Shown piece after piece: positions 5,693 to 7,775 of a stretch of DNA of 7,775 nt; the first letter of the stretch is position 1, and each line of letters opens with the position of its first letter. This stretch comes from Alphaproteobacteria bacterium (GTDB taxonomy: Bacteria; Myxococcota_A; UBA796; GCA-2862545). The notes under the pieces are model-generated. The model saw nothing but the letters and a program-made list of their open reading frames with translations, searched no databases and was not told the DNA's origin. Location: the NCBI GenBank assembly GCA_020632925.1, contig JACKER010000083.1, forward strand, positions 1-7,775, given 5' to 3'. Position numbers and translations under genes: made by a program.

Positions 5693-7318
5693 GTGCAGAA
5701 CGACCCCCTCCAGACGCTGCGAATGGAGAACGCCCGCCTCAGGCAGGCGTTGGAGGAGTCTGTCGCCCAGGTCGCCGCTCTCCGCGAGACTCTCGACCGC
5801 ACCCTCGCCGCACACGCCGCCGAGCGACGCGAAGCGCGTGCCGCCCAGCAGGAGCTGCTCGCGCAGATCGCGACGCTCAGCGAGCAGGTGGCGCGGGCCA
5901 ACGACCGGATCTCCGAGCTCCTGGCCATCGCCCAGCGGAAGAAGCGTCCGGAGAAGAAGAACGAGCCGAAGGCGAAGCCGCCGCCCCCGGACCTCCCGGA
6001 CGACGTGCGCGAGGCCTTCGAGAATCGACCTCGTCCTCCGGTGGTGCCGGACAAGCCGAAGAAGCTGAAGAGCGAGGCGAAGCCCACGGGACGCCAGCCC
6101 CTGCCGCCGCACCTCGGGAAGGAGGAGCATGCGCTCTCGCCCGACCGCTGCACCTGCGGCTGCACGGCCTTCGACTTCGTCGACGAGGTGGTCGAGGAGA
6201 AGCTCACCGTGGTCAAGGAGCACCAGCGTCGGCGGGTGGTGCGCCGGAAGACGGGGCGCTGCCGGCATTGTCGGAAGCGGACGACAGCGCGGTCGCTGCC
6301 CGCGCCCTTCCCGCGGTCGAAGGTGACCTGCGAGTGGATGGCCTGGCTCGTCGTGCAGAAGTTCGTCCAGCTCACGCCTCTCGACCGCGTCAGGGACCTC
6401 CTGCATCTGCAGGGGATCCCGCTGTCGATGTCGTTCCTGGTGAGCCAGGTTCAGCGGGCGGCGGGTCTCCTCGATGCCATCGACGGTGTGCACTGGGCCC
6501 AGTTGCTCGCGGGTGACTGGATGACGCACGACGCCACGCCGCTCGCGGTCGTGGTGGATGGCGTGCCCGGGACGCACAAGGGCCACATCGAGGTCTTCCA
6601 GCGGTCGGGGCTGGTGGTGCTCCAGTACGAGCACGACAAGAAGGGCGAGACGCTGGCGACGAAGCTCCGTCGCTTCAAGGGCACCCTGGTCGCCGACGCG
6701 GAGCACCGCCACAACGCCACGTTCGCCGACGGGACCATCCTGGAGGCCGGCTGCAACGCCCACGGGGAGCGGAAGCTCGAGGCCGCCGAGAGCTCGCAGC
6801 CCGTCCTCGCGGCTGAGGGTCGCACGTACATCCGTGCCATCTTCGCGGCGGACGCGGAGGCGCACCGGTTGAAGCTGGAAGGTCCCGAGCTCCTGGCCTG
6901 GCGGAAGGAGCGCATCGCCCCGCTCTACGAGGAGTTCGCCGCCTGGCGGGACTCGGTCCTGCCCACGCTGCTCCCCGATGAGCCCCTCGCCGGGGTGCTC
7001 CGGTACTACCAGAACCACTGGACGGCCCTGACCCGATGGGTCGGCGACCCGAAGCTCCCCCCGGACAACTCCGCTTCGGAGCGGGTGTTCCAGCGGGTGG
7101 CGAAGCTGCGGCTGGCCTGCTTGTTCGCCGGGAGCACCGAGGGAGCTCACGCGCTGGCCGTGCTCATGGGGCTCTCGGCGACCTGTCGCAACATCGGCGT
7201 GGACCCGCAGGCCTGGTTCACCTGGGCGCTGGAGCGGAGAGGGACGCACGCTGACGTGTACGGCATGCAGGCCCATCAGCTCACGCCGGCAGCGTACAAG
7301 GCCACGCTGACCGCGTAG
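5693..7318 (+). CDS. tnpC: IS66-family transposase TnpC (DDE)
   Basis: This 541-residue enzyme performs cleavage and strand transfer. Residues about 10-85 form a heptad-like coiled coil, followed by a Lys/Pro-rich linker (86-135). A zinc-binding region has Cys153, Cys155, Cys157 and then Cys190 and Cys193 (CTCGC and CRHC). The catalytic core has Asp280 (WMTHDATPL), Asp335 (RFKGTLVADAEHRHN) and Glu463 (DNSASERVFQRVAKLRL). The GCNAHGERKL segment (353-362) corresponds to the family GCWAHARRKF motif, with Gly-Glu replacing the usual Ala-Arg. The C-terminus contains the typical LFAGSTEGAHA and GVDPQAWFTWAL segments. The start is probably GTG 5693; no strong ribosome binding site is visible and ATG 5723 is possible. 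Length and motif order match a full TnpC. Confidence 0.94.
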   Translation: MQNDPLQTLRMENARLRQALEESVAQVAALRETLDRTLAAHAAERREARAAQQELLAQIATLSEQVARANDRISELLAIAQRKKRPEKKNEPKAKPPPPDLPDDVREAFENRPRPPVVPDKPKKLKSEAKPTGRQPLPPHLGKEEHALSPDRCTCGCTAFDFVDEVVEEKLTVVKEHQRRRVVRRKTGRCRHCRKRTTARSLPAPFPRSKVTCEWMAWLVVQKFVQLTPLDRVRDLLHLQGIPLSMSFLVSQVQRAAGLLDAIDGVHWAQLLAGDWMTHDATPLAVVVDGVPGTHKGHIEVFQRSGLVVLQYEHDKKGETLATKLRRFKGTLVADAEHRHNATFADGTILEAGCNAHGERKLEAAESSQPVLAAEGRTYIRAIFAADAEAHRLKLEGPELLAWRKERIAPLYEEFAAWRDSVLPTLLPDEPLAGVLRYYQNHWTALTRWVGDPKLPPDNSASERVFQRVAKLRLACLFAGSTEGAHALAVLMGLSATCRNIGVDPQAWFTWALERRGTHADVYGMQAHQLTPAAYKATLTA

Positions 7319-7356
7319 TTCGGGGCCGCGGGCAACCTATCGGTACCCCGTACGAT

Positions 7357-7384
7357 GGGCTTCCCGGCGTCGCTGATCGGTCAC
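7357..7384 (-). repeat. IS66 right terminal inverted repeat
   Basis: Read on the minus strand it begins GTGACCGATCAGCGACGCCG and pairs with 4913-4940 (23 of 28). It lies 38 bases after the tnpC stop. Confidence 0.9.
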
Positions 7385-7392
7385 ACGGCAGG
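7385..7392. repeat. 8-bp target-site duplication, right copy (IS66)
   Basis: ACGGCAGG is identical to 4905-4912 and directly follows the GGTCAC terminus of the IS66 element. Confidence 0.92.
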
Positions 7393-7592
7393 AGGCCGTC
7401 CTGGTCTCGCTCGGAGCGGTCCCCCCCGGAGAGCTCATGGGGGCGCTTCCCGGGTGGTGGCCCGACACTCCGCTGCAGGTGGAGTGGAGTCCGGACCCCG
7501 ACGCAGAGCCGGTCCCCGTGGTCGATGCGACCGGGGCGCCGGTGCGGGGAGCGTGGGTGGCGGGGCAGCACGCGGATGCGTCGGGCTCTTGA
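7393..7592 (+). pseudogene. Sel1-like secreted protein, 3' part after IS66
   Basis: This is the continuation of the gene that begins at 3882. With the IS66 element and one duplication copy removed, the frame before the element (DGRSVVLQSRQ) joins EAVLVSLGAVPPGELMGAL, then PGWWPDTPLQVEWSPDPD and AEPVPVVDATGAPVRGAW without a break, ending at TGA 7590-7592. The last part, VVDATGAPVRGAWV, resembles the opening strands of a carboxypeptidase-regulatory-like (Ig-like) domain. Such a domain would normally continue after ADASG, yet here a stop follows two residues later, exactly where a block of non-coding repeats begins. The C-terminus was therefore probably lost to a further insertion, and the stop codon may belong to the incoming element. 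The segment has no start of its own and is not expected to be expressed separately. Confidence 0.72.
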
Positions 7593-7596
7593 GCAG

Positions 7597-7692
7597 CGTC
7601 AATTACTCTTGCCGGGGACGACAACTACTTCTGCCGGTGACGCTGGCCGCCTGATGGCCGACGACAACTACCGGCGCGGCGACGACAACTAC
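7597..7692. repeat. Cluster of four short direct repeats, probable IS21-type terminus
   Basis: GACGACAACTAC occurs exactly at 7617-7628, 7660-7671 and 7681-7692. A diverged fourth copy lies at 7600-7615 (CAATTACTCTTGCCGG against CAACTACTTCTGCCGG at 7622-7637), so the spacings include about 21-22 bp. Arrays of related short repeats spaced near 20 bp at the ends of an element are characteristic of the IS21 family, where they are transposase binding sites. The outermost base could be the T of TGA at 7590, since IS21 ends begin with TG. The opposite end is outside the window. Confidence 0.5.
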
Positions 7693-7742
7693 GACCGCCG
7701 GTTGGGGCCGACTCCCTGGTCGACGTGTGACCTCGTGTGCCT

Positions 7743-7748
7743 GGAGGG
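7743..7748 (+). promoter_or_regulatory. Ribosome binding site of the right-edge gene
   Basis: GGAGGG lies 7 bases before ATG 7756. This good spacing supports a real gene start there. Confidence 0.45.
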
Positions 7749-7755
7749 CGGCGAG

Positions 7756-7775
7756 ATGCTCACGGACGAACAGGT
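7756..7775 (+). CDS. Start of a gene at the right edge, possibly IS21-type istA
   Basis: ATG 7756 opens a frame reading MLTDEQ before the window ends, preceded by GGAGGG at 7743-7748. Only six full codons are visible, so homology cannot be judged. The call rests on position: it follows a cluster of short spaced repeats like those at IS21-family ends, where the transposase gene istA comes first, and several IstA proteins begin with a short helix of this kind before their helix-turn-helix. An unrelated gene is equally possible. Confidence 0.35.

Larger units (their letters stand above)
4913..7384 (+). mobile_element. Complete IS66-family insertion sequence (2472 bp)
   Basis: The element contains the three genes tnpA, tnpB and tnpC in the canonical order and is flanked by the 8-bp direct repeat ACGGCAGG. 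The left terminus GTGACCCATCAGCGAAGCCG and the inverted right terminus GTGACCGATCAGCGACGCCG match at 18 of 20 positions; over 28 positions the match is 23. The 2.5-kb length and duplication size fit the family. The ends begin GTGACC rather than the GTAA seen in many IS66 members. All three genes are intact, so it may still be mobile. Deleting it with one duplication copy restores the reading frame of the surrounding gene exactly, which independently confirms the boundaries. Confidence 0.95.

Noticed and set aside
4088..7276. 1062-codon open frame on the minus strand
   Set aside because: It is antisense to the IS66 genes tnpA, tnpB and tnpC and to the pseudogene, with Arg/Pro/His-rich low-complexity composition. 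Long antisense frames of this kind are expected in very GC-rich coding DNA.
5693..7318. RNA-guided TnpB/IscB-type nuclease or novel system around the IS66 genes
   Set aside because: The tnpB here is the IS66 Orf2 helper and lacks RuvC motifs. The trio is a standard IS66 set, with no guide-RNA-like end structure recognised.
7319..7356. Rho-independent terminator after tnpC
   Set aside because: A CGGGG/CCCCG pairing exists but has a long loop and no T-run, so it is not convincing.
7597..7692. CRISPR-like array
   Set aside because: The repeats are only about 12 bp, unevenly spaced, and diverge at one end. Unit length and spacer size do not fit CRISPR; an insertion-sequence terminus fits better.

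Overview
The window is high-GC DNA with bacterial gene structure. Codon bias, Arg-rich shadow frames, a Cys-paired Sel1-like secreted protein and the mix of insertion sequences suggest a soil-type, large-genome bacterium such as a myxobacterium (Myxococcota). That is an inference from style; no marker gene is present. The dominant theme is transposition: two complete insertion sequences with target-site duplications readable in the sequence, and a probable third element entering at the right edge.

Layout. Positions 1-402 (minus) hold the N-terminal part of an unrecognised protein running off the left edge. Positions 403-1252 hold no gene I can call firmly. Positions 1253-2856 are a complete 1604-bp ISKra4-family element with one DDE transposase on the minus strand, GGG/CCC ends and a 9-bp duplication (GTTCGGCAG). 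An open plus-strand frame before the element (from about 944) continues in phase after it to 3141, so the element may have split a small gene. Positions 3266-3537 (minus) encode a HipB-like Cro/C1 regulator, apparently frameshifted near its C-terminus, preceded by a perfect 16-bp inverted repeat that looks like its own operator. Positions 3625-3806 carry two copies of a 91-bp-period repeat with conserved hairpins.

From 3882 a secreted Sel1-like/propeller-like protein gene begins. It is broken twice: by an extra G near 4779-4780, and by a complete 2472-bp IS66-family element (4913-7384; tnpA, tnpB, tnpC) with an 8-bp duplication (ACGGCAGG). Removing the element and one duplication copy rejoins the reading frame exactly, and it runs to a stop at 7592. 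That stop lies at the edge of a block of short direct repeats followed by an RBS and the first codons of a gene, a layout resembling the left end of an IS21-family element. The gene may therefore have lost its true C-terminus to a third insertion.

The genes do not form one pathway. The IS66 trio works together in transposition, the ISKra4 transposase acts alone, and the regulator probably represses itself, with no intact partner visible downstream. I see no new defence or biosynthetic system. The most informative content is the reconstructable insertion history, the operator-like repeat and the 91-bp repeat pair.
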